Assembly (NCBI RefSeq): GCF_000715075.1
Contig: NC_134082.1
Span: 58,925,466-58,989,465, forward strand
Direction of reading: 5' to 3'
DNA: 64,000 nt
From: Nicotiana tabacum
Lineage: Eukaryota; Streptophyta; Magnoliopsida; Solanales; Solanaceae
Shown here: in pieces, positions 44,319 to 55,476 of the stretch
How positions within the stretch are numbered: position 1 is the stretch's first letter
How the letters are laid out: every line of letters starts with the position of its first letter
The notes under the pieces: model-generated
What the model was told of the DNA's origin: nothing
Seen by the model: the letters and a program-made list of their open reading frames with translations, nothing else
Databases searched by the model: none
Position numbers and translations under genes: made by a program

Positions 44319-46229
44319 CCTGGGAATTTTAAGGCGTCCCAAGTCACCGGTTTTAATCCCTGAATCGAGGAGAATATGACTCTGTCTATTTAACAGTCTG
44401 CGCACCAGAAATCCGGATAAGGAATTCTGTTAACCCGGGAGAAGGTGTTAGGCATTCCCGAGTTCCGTGGTTCTAGCACGGTCGCTCAACTGTTATATTC
44501 GGCTTGATTATTTTGATTTGTAAAATACATTTTTATTGCATGATTTTATTGTTACCGCTTCTATTTATATTTAAAGACCCTTCTTTGAATCGAATCACGC
44601 GTACGTATATTCGTGTTATAAATTATATATTTTTTTAAAAAAACATGCGGAGTTGTGTCAGGCGCACGTGTACACGATAATATAGATAATATATTTATTA
44701 AAACAATTATTTTCGAAATTGTGCTTAAATAAAATCAAAAACATTCGCCCTTTTTGTATAATTAAGTAGTGAACCTCACATCTCGGGGTTTTATGAAATT
44801 AATAATGATATTCTCCGAGGAATCCCTTTTATTAAATATTCGATCGAAGTTGCGCGAACGCATAATCCGAATTGCTTTTAGAAATATAATCAGGTTATGC
44901 GAACGTATCCCTAATCACAAAAATATTCTTGATAAGGTTCTCTACAAATTGTTATTACGTGTTGACCGCGAGCCTTATTTTACACATATGAATCATATAT
45001 CTCAAATTTTAAATAATTAATGGCGTGAAGAAGAAAACAGACAATATGTATCTAAAACTAACATTTTTTGTGGATACAACATTTGGATGTCCATAAATCG
45101 AATGGTGTATAAAATTTGGAAAGAACTTAAAATGATAAACAAATTAATAGTTTCTGCAGAATCTTCATTGTTTCATTTAAGGCGAACTCTTCTTCTATAT
45201 ATCTTTTACATAAAATGCCACGATTTGTTTATAAATCTCATGTCCTTCTCATGTATTTGTTTTAGTCCAAAGTTATAATTATTTAGTTGATTTTTGATTA
45301 CGAAGATTGAGTTTGAGATAAATAAACCAATTCTTATTCTCTGCCTATGCGAATATTTGCAAACACTAACTCTATATTTTGTAAAAAAAAATCATCGATA
45401 TTATTTCATACATTAAAAGAAATGAGTTGATTTAACTACGCCATTTGTTATTAATAAAGAGAATTAATCTACCAATTGATTTAATAAGACGACATCATCT
45501 AGCTTTAAACAAAATTGGATATTTGACAAAATAAGCTAGTAATGTAATTTCTGGATATTTCCGTACTATTCTTTACTTAGCTAACAATATCACAAGATTT
45601 AATTAATGGCCAATTTTCTGCAATGTTCCCTATCAATTCAAACAGTAAATGTCATCACTAGTCCTCAAAACATATAAGATTATCGTGGAATTTACTACTC
45701 CAGAAGGTTAATTAGTTAACAGTTTATCATGTCAAGTATAATACTATACCAACCAATTAAAACAAAACTGAAACTTAAACTAATAAAATTTAAATGAGTA
45801 GAAGACATCCTTATAATTCCAAACTTCATTTACTTGCCATGTTGAAGCTTTTCATGACATGAATTTATAGATATGTACCTGATATTGGAAACAAAAGAAA
45901 ATGATGATGAGAATCAGCAGCAATAATAACAGTACAATAGCAACAACTACCCAGCAACAGTAACAACCCAGTAACAGACCGGTGGAGTAGTAATCCCAAA
46001 AACAAAAGCTTTAAGCTTTAAATGAAACAACAACCATTAATACTAATTTCAAACAAAGAAAGAAAGCAGTAGATTTTTTTTAGTTTTATTTTTTATTTTG
46101 AAAGCTTAAATATTTTTTCGGAATTTTTCTCTCTTCTATTCTCTGTCCGTTTTTTCTCTCTATCTGTGTGTGTATTTTTTCGTATCTCTCTCTATTTCTG
46201 TTCTCTCTTATTTGTCTTCAAGACTTCAC

Positions 46230-46236
46230 ATATATA
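46230..46236 (-). promoter_or_regulatory. TATA box in D 3' LTR
   Basis: TATATAT on the - strand, followed downstream by a long GA/CA-rich untranslated stretch (46200-46100). The same lies in the 5' LTR at 59174-59180. Confidence 0.5.
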
Positions 46237-48724
46237 ACGCATCCCATAAACCTTTTAATTAATTAAAATCAATACTTTTTCTCTACCCAACCCATTATCT
46301 TTCCACTCATCCCCATTACATTAAATAAATATATCACACCACCCCATTATATTTTGTCCCCCATGCTTCATTTAAAATAATGCAAGATTCCCCCTTTAAA
46401 TTAAATCTTGTCCCCCTTTATATTAAACAACTATATCACAACCCACCCCATTTCATTTTGTCCCCCATGCTTCAAATAAACAATTTCAAAATGTACAATT
46501 CCTAAACTACCCCTCACGACCTTACTGAAATTACCAAACTACCCCTGAACGTACTACAAATTTACCAAACTATCCATCAGCTATAACACATCAATTAATC
46601 AAACTTAACCAAAATATAGACAATATGATCAATTTCTAACAATGTTCAAACAACAATATGAACACGGATGAACATCATAACAACAATATCACATGAACAC
46701 GATTTTAACAACATTTCAACAACAAATCACATGAACACAAATTGAACAACAAAGAACAACTAAAATTTGATTGAACAATATTTTAGAAACAAACAATCCT
46801 ATTTTCGGATTCAACAACAACAAACAAAGTATGAAGATTTCTAAATTCAATCATATTGAACTTAAAATCAATTCTAACAACATTACAACCAACAATTCTT
46901 ATATTAAACTTTATGAGACAAATTCAAGAAATAATCACAAATGGTAAACAAGAAATCAAGCTATACAAATTTCAGATTCAAGAACAATCAAACAAAGTAT
47001 GAACATGAATTAAATCTATTTTAAACAACAAACATGATGGATTTAAACGATTAAACCAACATATTTCTCTAACACAACTAAACTCTTTAAACAAATAACA
47101 AGATCGACGAAGAAACAATTATGAACTTAAACTTGAACTTAACAATATTAACAATTTCTAACAATACATAAACACATGAAACAAATTGAAGAAATAGTTA
47201 ATTAAATTTCAATTTGAATCTAACAAATATCAAACTAACAAATACTTACTTAAACAATAATACAAACATGAAATAAACATGAAAACAACTAATTAAACTT
47301 CTATTTTGAAATCTGAAAATTAATTTAACAAACAACATGAACACACTAGAAAATTATTTCAAAGATGAACAACGAACAAAACAAGGATTAAATCATTTAA
47401 CGATTTTGGATCCGGAAAATATCAAACAAAATATAAACAAAAATAAAACTCAAAAACAACTAACCGGAGATGAATCAACGACGAACTTTGATTGTAAACA
47501 AATTTGTCCGAGCCTCGACCAAAGCTCGAACGAAGGACGACGAAGACGAAGAGAAATGAAGCAGCCCGCAGCTGGAACGATGAAGGGAAGCAGCGACGCC
47601 GATTCAAAACAGCAGCAACTCGACCTCGCCGTTACTGGGAGGAGGAAAATGAATAGCATCACGGCAGCAACAACATCGTGGCAGCAGCAGCGGTGACCAG
47701 AAGGAGTAGAAGAAGAAGCCGCGACAGTAGCGGCATGGCGCAGGCAGGTTGTTTGGTCGCCGTTGGTGCTCGCGACTGTGGTCGGAGCTCGTGACTATGG
47801 TCGCGCTGGCTGGGGTTCGATGACGAGGAACGCAGCCATGGATTCTAGAGAAGCAGTGGTCGTCCATGGATGTCGAGCTCAAGCTTGAGCTCGACGAAGA
47901 AGATGAAAGCAAACGCGGGCAGCCATGGCGCAAAAACAAAAACGACAATGGTGAAGCTTGAGGGCAGCCATGGTTATGTGGTGAAGGGGTGGTTGTGGTG
48001 GAGATGGTGAAGTAGCCATTGATGGAGCTTGTCTTTCTTGAGGAAGAAGAAGAAGAAGAAGAAAGATAAGAAAGGGGGGGGCGGTAGTTTAGTGTTTAGG
48101 TTAGGGTTTTCTTGATTTTGTTTTTGTTTTGTTTTTTTGTAAAATGTAAGACAAAGGGGTTTGGGTATTTTGGGTTATGGACTGGGTCGACCCAGTTCGA
48201 AATGGACTGGGTCGTAGGGAAGATTGGGCCATTTTTTGGGCCTGTGGCTTGAAATTGAAGAAGAGGTCCAATTCCGACTTTCTTTATATTTTCGCTCTCT
48301 TTTCTTCTTTTATTTTTCTAAAACTAAATTATAAAAATACTTAAACTATTATTAAGAACTAAATTAAGTTATAAAAGCGCAAATTAACTCCCAATAACAA
48401 TTAACGCACAATTAAGTATTAATTAAGCATAAAATTATATATTTGGACATTAAATGCTAAAAATGCAAACGATGCCTATTTTTGTAATTTTTAATTTTTG
48501 TAAAACAAATTTAATTACTAAAAATTGTAGAATTAAATCCTATATGCAAAATGCGACATATTTTTGTATTTTTTATTAATTTAGCAAATAAACATGCACA
48601 GATAAATACAAATAATTATTCAAAATATCACAAAACATCACAAAATTGCACACCAAGAAAAATTACTTTATTTTTGAATTTTTTGGGAGTAATTCTCATA
48701 TTGGGCAAAAATCACGTGCTTACA

Positions 48725-48740
48725 GCTGCCCCTCTTTGCC
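48725..48740 (-). promoter_or_regulatory. Polypurine tract of element D
   Basis: GGCAAAGAGGGGCAGC on the - strand, directly before the 3' LTR start TGTAAGC. Confidence 0.93.
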
Positions 48741-48832
48741 CGAAGACACGAAGGGTTTTCGTGCAAAGATAAAGCGAGCGATTTTTGCCCATCCGAGTAC
48801 TCCGTGTGAAGCATTTTTTTTTGAAAAAGATT

Positions 48833-48904
48833 TGACCGAACCTTTGCTTCAAAGGTTTCCTACATATCCTGGGCTAAACAGGAATCAGGTCAATGTAGTT
48901 CGGG
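48833..48904 (-). other. Pseudoknot motif copy 7 (element D, before PPT)
   Basis: P1 CTACAT/ATGTAG. P2 TGACC/GGTCA. P3 TCCTG-TTTAGCC-CAGGA (last pair G-C where copy 2 has T-A). P4 is a perfect 7-bp AACCTTT-GAAGC-AAAGGTT. One C before P2'. This is the best-formed copy. Confidence 0.8.
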
Positions 48905-49219
48905 AAATTTTGGTAGCTGGGACTACCGTTGGACTGCAATGTTACTGTTGTTGCATGTTATTACTACTGCTTACTGATCTCCTTGTTACACCGTGCTTAA
49001 AAGAAAACAAGAAGCTAAGTTATACTGCAATTTTTCTTGTTGCCTTGCTTTCTTGTCTGCTTGCATTTTTTCCGGTGCTTTTCTTCTTTTTGACACATGC
49101 ACTTGAGTTTGTGCTGTGACCTCTTGTTGCAACCTTCTGTTTCCCGGTGCCGGGGAATTTTATTGTTTCCTGCTGGGGATTCCTATTGTAACCCTCTGTT
49201 TTATTGTCCTCTGACTTGA
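48905..49219 (-). other. Spacer between motif copy 7 and hairpin arrays (D)
   Basis: Non-coding. The 157-codon + strand frame here (48646-49119) runs across LTR, PPT and motif and is Leu/Phe-rich, so I reject it as a gene. Confidence 0.5.
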
Positions 49220-51005
49220 TTTTGAAATGTATGCCTCTGTTATATGGGCGGGCTCCCAACTTCAATACTTGAAAATTAAAGACTAGAAATGTATGCCTCT
49301 GTTATTTGGGCGGGCTCCCAACTTCAATGCTTGAAATATAAAGACTGAAATGTATGACTCTATTGTCTGGGCGGGCTCCCAACTTCAACAACTGAAATGT
49401 AAAGACTGATATGTATGCCTCTGTTATCTGGGCGGGCTCCCAACATTAATAACAACTTTAGAAATAAACGTCATTCCTCTCTTCAGGCGGACTCCTGACT
49501 TCAACCAATACATTGTCATTCCTTTCTTTAGGTTGGCAATATTTCAACAACTTTTAAAAAAAACGCCTTTCCTCTCTTCAGGCGGGCTCCTGACTTCAAC
49601 CAATACATCGCCATTCCTTTCTTTAGGTTGGCAAGATTTCAACAACTTTTAAAAATGCCTTTCCTCTCTTCAGGCGGGCACCTGACAACAACTTTGAAAA
49701 TAATCGCCATTCCTCTCTTCAGGCGGGCTCCTGACTTCAAACCATAAATCGCCATTCCTTTCTTTAGGTTGGCAAGATTTCAACAACTTTTTTTAAAACA
49801 CCTTTCCTCTCTTCAGGCGGGCTCCTGACAACAACTTTGAAAATAATCGCCATTCCTCTCTTCAGGCGGGCTCCTGACTTCAAACAATACATCGCCATTC
49901 CTTTCTTTAGGTTGGCAAGATTTCAACAACTTTTAAAAATGCCTTTCCTCTCTTCAGGCGGGCTCCTGACAACAACTTTGAAAATAATCGTCATTCCTCT
50001 CTTCAGGCGGGCTCCTGACTTCAAACCATACATCGCCATTCCTTTCTTTAGGTTGGCAAGATTTCAACAACTTTTAAAAACGCCTTTCCTCTCTTCAGGC
50101 GGGCTCCTGACAACAACTTTGAAAATAATCGCCATTCCTCTCTTCAGGCGGGCTCCTGACTTCAAACAATACATCGCCATTCCTTTCTTTAGGTTGGCAA
50201 GATTTCAACAACTTTTAAAAATGCCTTTCCTCTCTTCAGGCGGGCTCCTGACAACAACTTTGAAAATAATCGCCATTCCTCTCTTCAGGCGGGCTCCTGA
50301 CTTCAAACCATACATCGCCATTCCTTTCTTTAGGTTGGCAAGATTTCAACAACTTTTAAAAATGCCTTTCCTCTCTTCAGGCGGGCTCCTGACAACAACT
50401 TTGAAAATAATCGCCATTCCTCTCTTCAGGCGGGCTCCTGACTTCAAACAATACATCGCCATTCCTTTCTTTAGGTTGGCAAGATTTCAACAACTTTTAA
50501 AAATGCCTTTCCTCTCTTCAGGCGGGCTCCTGACAACAACTTTGAAAATAATCGCCATTCCTCTCTTCAGGCGGGCTCCTGACTTCAAACAATACATCGC
50601 CATTCCTTTCTTTAGGTTGGCAAGATTTCAACAACTTTTTAAAAATGTCTTTCCTCTTTTCAGGCGGGCTCCTGACAACAACTTTGAAAATAATCGCCAT
50701 TCCTCTCTTCAAGCGGGCTCCTGACTTCAACCAATATATCGCTATTCTGTTCTTCAGGTGGGATCCTGACTTCTTCTTAAATTCTTCATCCTCGTTCTCC
50801 AGGTGGACGCCTGAATTCTTCTTAAATTCTTCATCCTCATTCTCCAGGTGGATGCCTGACTTCTTCTTTAATTCTTCATCCTCATTCTCCAGGTGGACGC
50901 CTGACTTCTTCTTTAATTCTTCATCCTCATTCTCCAGGTGGACGCCTGACTTCTTCTTCAATTTTTTTTTCATCCTCATTCTCCAGGTGGACGCCTGACT
51001 TTTTC
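49220..51005 (-). repeat. Hairpin arrays of element D, incl. 141-bp higher-order repeat
   Basis: On the - strand every unit has a CAGG-N6-CCTG core. From 49240 to 49450 the cores are mostly GGAGCCCGCCC-like. From 49480 to 50740 TCAGGAGCCCGCCTGA occurs twice per 141-base repeat (+ strand marks at 49816, 49957, 50098, 50239, 50380, 50521 and 50663). From 50745 to 51000 CAGGCGTCCACCTGG occurs about every 60 bases, five times. As 141 is divisible by 3, long fortuitous frames appear on both strands (49837-50724 +, 50518-51093 -). Confidence 0.93.
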
Positions 51006-52700
51006 TTTTTTTTTCCTTCGCTCTTCTTTGTTCTTGCTTGCTGGGGATAATACCATTGTGGGAGTCTCCTTTCTTCCCCTCCTTCAAATTCAATTTTTTT
51101 TTTTCAAAATTTATTTTCGCTCAACACTGCTAGGGATAAAAGTGTTATCTTCTTGGGATAACGTTGTTGAGGATAATGCTGCTGGGGAATTTTATCCCTT
51201 CAAATCGATGCTTCATTCTTTTGGAAGCTGCTGGGGATGATAATGGCTCTTTGCTTTTCTGAGCACAAGTGTCATCCCTTTATTCTGTCTGCTGGGGATA
51301 ACTTCCTCCATTGGAAACTTATTATGTTGGGGGCAACCCTGGTTCAAAGACCACTTCCTTGGTGCTATTTTTATTCTTCCCCAAATGGGTACCTGATTTT
51401 CCAGAAAATTTTCTAACTGAAAAGAAAATTTTCTGCCCCAGTTTGACAATCTTTCTTGTGGCATGCATTTCCGACATCAATGCCATTTCCTTTACCTGTT
51501 TTAAACAAAATTTGTTAGTTTAAAACGCGGTGGTTGGTTGTGATACTCCTACTTGGGATGGATTTCCCCTTTCTCCTTCCTTGCTCTGCATTCCACAAGG
51601 GACGATATTATTTGCTGAGGATAATCCTTTTCTGCTAGGGATATCCCTCTTCTTTCGTGGCATGGCTCAGAGACTTGCATTTTTTCGACCTTTTAGTCTC
51701 GCATGAATTTTCCAAGTCATGCTTATTTCTCTCCTTGTTTGTCCACGGGCCTTGGCCTTCAGGTTTTAATAACCTCTGATTTTGGCAAGGATATCCCTCT
51801 TGACACTCGTCAATCCTTTTGTCAATTCCCTTTTGCTGGGGATATCTTTCTTGACACTGGACTTGTGCTCGTTCCTTGCTGACTATACCACTTGGATGTA
51901 CTAGCCATATCTCATCTTGCATAATTGGAAAGCTGATGGCCTATTTTGAAGTCATTTCCCACTGGTTCTGACCAAACAGACTCTACTGGGGAATTTTTTA
52001 TGAAAGGAGAAAGATAAAAAGGAATAGAATAAAAGACAAAGGAAAAAGATGACTCTTTAACAAAAGAAATTATAAATAAAAACCTATCAAACGCAGACAC
52101 CGACTCTAATGGTCATGACATGCATATGTGGCCTATCCTCCGTCGTCAATCGTCTTTCAAGATCTTCCCTTGACTATCCTCCATCTGATTCCCAATCTTA
52201 TTCGACTTGTAGTGCCCAAAAGGTTTTCACCATCAAGTCTCTCTCATTTTGGTTTTTCTCTCATCTTTTATCGCCTTATGGTGTCCGTGAAGATTTTCAC
52301 CGATAAGACTCTCTCATTTATATCACTTTCCAGCTGGGGACTTGGAGTGTTGCCGGTATGACTCTCTCTGCTGGAGATTAGAGTCCTTTCTGTTGTGGAA
52401 TAGAGTGTTATGTTCACCGGTAAGACTCTCATTTGTCTGACTTGGCATCTTTTGCAGACTGATCAGAAGGTCTTTCTTTGGACCGTAATGTGGGTTTTTT
52501 GGATAGGCTTAGAAATAAAAGGGTATTAAAGGCTAAAAAACAAATCAATTTGGGGTTCAAAATTACAACCTTCGAAATCATATTTGTTTATAACAAGCGC
52601 AACCCTTGCCCCAGTTTCTTGCTTGGGGATTATTTATTAAATTTTTTATTTATTTATTACACCATGCATACCATGAACATTATGCACACTATGCACCCTA
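51006..52700 (-). other. 3' spacer of element D
   Basis: Non-coding. The - strand word TATCCCCAGCA recurs at least seven times (51039, 51129, 51181, 51230, 51291, 51627, 51836). At 51431-51445 is CTGGGGCAGAAAATTTT, which also marks the start of the array in B and A. At about 52200-52330 the GTGAA-AA(C/T)C-TTCAC block is present twice, as in A. Confidence 0.55.
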
Positions 52701-52758
52701 TGACCGAGCCGTGAAGCGCCTACGTATCCTCTTTGAGGAATCAGGTCAAACGTAGTTC
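52701..52758 (-). other. Pseudoknot motif copy 8 (element D, after purine tract)
   Basis: P1 CTACGT/ACGTAG. P2 TGACC/GGTCA. P3 TCCTC-AAA-GAGGA (a further compensatory pair). P4 is short. One C before P2'. Equivalent to copies 1 (A) and 5 (B). Confidence 0.78.
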
Positions 52759-53040
52759 CCAATTCCTCTATTTTATTCTGACTTTCTTTTGTTTTTTGTT
52801 ATCATTTTTCTCTCATTTTTCGTTTTTTTTTATTATTTTTTTTTGTTGATTTTTTCTTTACCTTCCAGGCTCGTATTTCCTAGTCGTTGCTATTGATTCC
52901 GAACAAGGGGTATGAAAGAAAATAAAATAAGGCTCAAAAGGGGTAACGAAGGATAAAGTGTTTAGGTAGCAGAACAAAATGCCTTCGTCATTCCAGTCTT
53001 CAAAACATGCCAAGTGCAAACAACACAATTGAACATAGAT
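52759..53040 (-). other. Purine tract and conserved spacer (element D)
   Basis: On the - strand 52870-52770 is A/G-rich, ending near motif copy 8, as in A and B. The part 53040-52900 holds 'gaatgacgaaggc', the spacer that follows integrase in A and B. Confidence 0.65.
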
Positions 53041-53669
53041 TTATAGTCTCTTCCGACGGTGCTGGCCTTGACAATTATGTTAAACACTTACTTTTCATTT
53101 GTCCTTTCTAAAACACTGATGGGCGACACTCTCACTCTCATGCACGACCCTCATGCCAATTTGGCGAATCTTGCATTTAACGGTTTTCTTTATGTTTTAC
53201 TTGCCCCAGTTCCACATGACTCGGGCTTCAAATAATCTCAAACCGTTCTTATTTCCTTTAAATGCTTTGATCACCCTCCCAAGGTTTTATGATTAACTTT
53301 ATAGACTAGGCCCAAACTGTGTGCGCATGTCATGTCCCTAGAATCGGCATTGAACGAAAATGACAAAAGGACTAAATAAAAAGATGACTGGAAATAATAA
53401 AAGACCGGCTTTTGTATTAAACTTCCGGCGAAATGGTTAGAAAAACAAACAAAACAACCAGAATAAAATCTTAACACAACATCAACGAGACTTAAACAAA
53501 CTGATACGACAAAAATGGAAAGATAAGAAGGTTTGACACAAGACAATATTCGGATTACAACCCTAAGAATAATCCGGATAACAGAAATGACAACAAAATA
53601 AACCACCAACAGCTTCTCTCTTGCTAACCAAGGAACGGAGCGTCCTCCCATTTTATCAAAATTGGCATA
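53041..53669 (-). other. Post-gag spacer of element D, pol absent
   Basis: Collinear with B 23265-23800 for about 460 bases, then a ~150-base stretch (about 53190-53040) with no match to pol. No integrase tail is present, unlike B. The 126-codon frame at 53271-53651 is hydrophobic and parallels a similar frame in B, but has no recognisable domain. Confidence 0.55.
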
Positions 53670-54446
53670 TTAGCCACTAAGCTTTGCATTAGTATTGCCA
53701 AGACCATTATCAGCTTCCATATCATCAACCTCCGTCAACAAGTTCTTGATAGGGTTTGAGTGCTCCATGTTACTGTTATCGATTACAATCCGCCCTTCTT
53801 GGATCATTTTCTCTACTTCCCTTTTCAAATTACGACAACTCTCAATGTTGTGCCCTATGACATTGGAGTGGTACGCGCATTGCGCTGCCGGATCAAAGTT
53901 TCTTGCATGTGGATCTGGAGTATATGCGGGGAGCGGCTCAATCAAGCCAGCATGCTTTAGCCTTTCAAACATACTTGCATAATATACTCCGATAGGGGTG
54001 AGAGCCTTTCCTCGTTTTAGCAACCTTTCGTTCCTAAATGCTTGATTGGGTCGGAAACCTGATCCAGGGGGCTTCCGGTAGGCTTGTGAGGGTGGATAGG
54101 CCTTCTGTGGAGCTGGGTATTTGGAAAGTGAAGCTCATCTTTGGGAACCTCGTGGAGAGAAGTAGCATTGGGGAGGGGAGTAGCGTGGACGAGTGATGGA
54201 GCTACTCGGGTAGCTAGGAAAGCTGTCATAAGTGGGTTGGGATGTAGAGTATGGGGGATGGGTAATGCCAGAGTTTGAAAAGCTTGGCGGTGGTGGGGGT
54301 GGTGCTTTCCCAGTTATCCATGCCTGATACATGGCTGCCACATGTTGTCTAAGCATTTTCACTTCTTCTACCAACCCGTTGTTCTGTTCGACCAATTGTT
54401 GTCGGTCATCAGTACCGACCCATCCTGTTTTGATGTTCTGTATCAT
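53670..54446 (-). pseudogene. gag remnant of element D: N- and C-terminal parts joined, capsid missing
   Basis: One - strand frame, broken by a single TGA at 54137-54135. N-terminal coiled coil (QQLVEQNNGLVEEVKMLRQH), then a Pro-rich linker (KAPPPPPPSFSNSG, RPRYSPPQCY), a second Pro/Tyr stretch (PAPQKAYPPSQAYRKPPGSG), then the C-terminal part (LTPIGVYYASMFERLKHAGL) and the zinc-knuckle-like CAYHSNVIGHNIESC. It ends DNGLGNTNAKLSG. B's gag has ~200 codons of capsid domain between these parts; here they are absent. Both halves lie in the same frame, so an internal deletion between the two Pro-rich stretches is the simplest reading. Confidence 0.85.
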
Positions 54447-54641
54447 TTGCTTTGCAGGGAGGAGTTACCACAACCAACCACTTTTCTATATATGAACACA
54501 ACAAAAGGAAGCCAGCACATTAGTGTCAGGGCATTTGACAGATAATCATATATTAGAGATGCAATGCACCTAAGCAGTTAAACTGTTCTATCAGAAATGC
54601 GATGCACTTGCGCTTTCCTTTATTTTTCTTTTTCAGTGGTG
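54447..54641 (-). other. Short spacer between motif copy 9 and gag (D)
   Basis: Non-coding leader. Two 'gatgca' phrases; no ORF. Confidence 0.4.
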
Positions 54642-54708
54642 GTCGAATCTTATAGAGATTGCCTACATATCATGACCCCGCATGAATCAGACCTTGCGTA
54701 GTTCGGAC
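54642..54708 (-). other. Pseudoknot motif copy 9 (element D, before gag)
   Basis: P1 CTACG/TGTAG (one G-U). P2 GGTC/GACC, the reverse of the usual GACC/GGTC. P3 TCATG/CATGA. P4 AATCT-CTATA-AGATT. One C before P2'. Equivalent to copy 4 of B. It is the single most telling copy for covariation. Confidence 0.82.
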
Positions 54709-55476
54709 CAATAAAAGATAAGCAATACTAATCATTTTTTTTCAATTTTCATATTGGGTTTCAAAGGTTTAAAAATGACCTACAAACTTGAAAATCAAAC
54801 GACCCACATATTATAATCAAAAGTTTTACAAACTCCAAAACAAACGGCCAGCTTCCTTTCTCCGTTTGACAAATGCAACCAAACGGTTATTTTTGCAAAT
54901 GTGGCCCCGTCCAAATTTTGAGGCCGGAGAGGATTATTTTATGACACTTTAAAAACTTGTCCATTCTTTTACGAAAATAACCTTTCGAAAACTGAAAGAT
55001 ACTCTAAGGCTATTTCGGCAAGAACGGTTTAAGACATTGTCGAAGCTGGCTCGGCTTATTATGACAAAATTCAAACGGTATTCACCTGACCGCCGACTAT
55101 TTATTTTTATTTTTTTTTCAAATTATAATAAAAACCTGGTGTTGCAAACACGGCCCTTCAGCGCCTCGGGGACGAAGATTTTTAAGGCTGTGTGAGTCAA
55201 CTAGACCAAAATCCTAAACATGACCCAAAAGGTGGTTGTTTATGCAAAGTCGGCCTTCTGGCGTCCCATTTGGGAACATTCGGCTATGTCTTGATAAAAC
55301 GTCACCCGACTTCTTTATGACTCTTAAAATTTGACATATTTTTTTTTTGGCTATTTTGTTTTAGCAAAAAGTGGAGGCTGGACACTGCCCGACTTATTTA
55401 TGAAAAAAAAATTAAAATTTTGACATGTTTTTTATTTATTTATTGGTTTTTGGCTATTTTAGCAAAAATGGGGGTT
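54709..55476 (-). other. Leader of D between motif copies 9 and 10
   Basis: Non-coding. Phrases like 'aaaatagcc' and CGGCCTT recur, with A-rich runs on the - strand. No known signal. Confidence 0.4.

Larger units (their letters stand above)
44219..48724 (-). repeat. 3' LTR of element D (4,506 bp)
   Basis: Read on the - strand: TGTAAGCACGTGATTTTTGCC at 48724 to GGAGGTGTGACA at 44219. TATA at 46236-46230. The U5 domain is at 44500-44219 and the exact PBS-like word at 44318-44308. Compared with the 5' LTR it has a 15-base insertion near 47224-47245 and a shorter GAA run (48041-48066). The 119- and 114-codon frames at 47337-47696 (+) and 47604-47948 (-) recur in both LTRs only because the LTR does. 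Confidence 0.95.

Noticed and set aside
47337..47948. 119- and 114-codon frames that recur at 60267-60626 and 60534-60878
   Set aside because: The apparent conservation comes from LTR duplication. Composition is low-complexity (Ser, Gln, Arg) and no domain is recognisable.
49837..50724. 295-codon + strand frame with six near-identical 47-residue repeats
   Set aside because: It lies antisense to element D inside the 141-bp tandem array. The period is a multiple of three, so any stop-free frame repeats. No domain, and the flanking copies shift frame.
50518..51093. 191-codon - strand frame rich in KKSGVHLENEDEE repeats
   Set aside because: Same hairpin array read on the other strand; a period divisible by three explains it.
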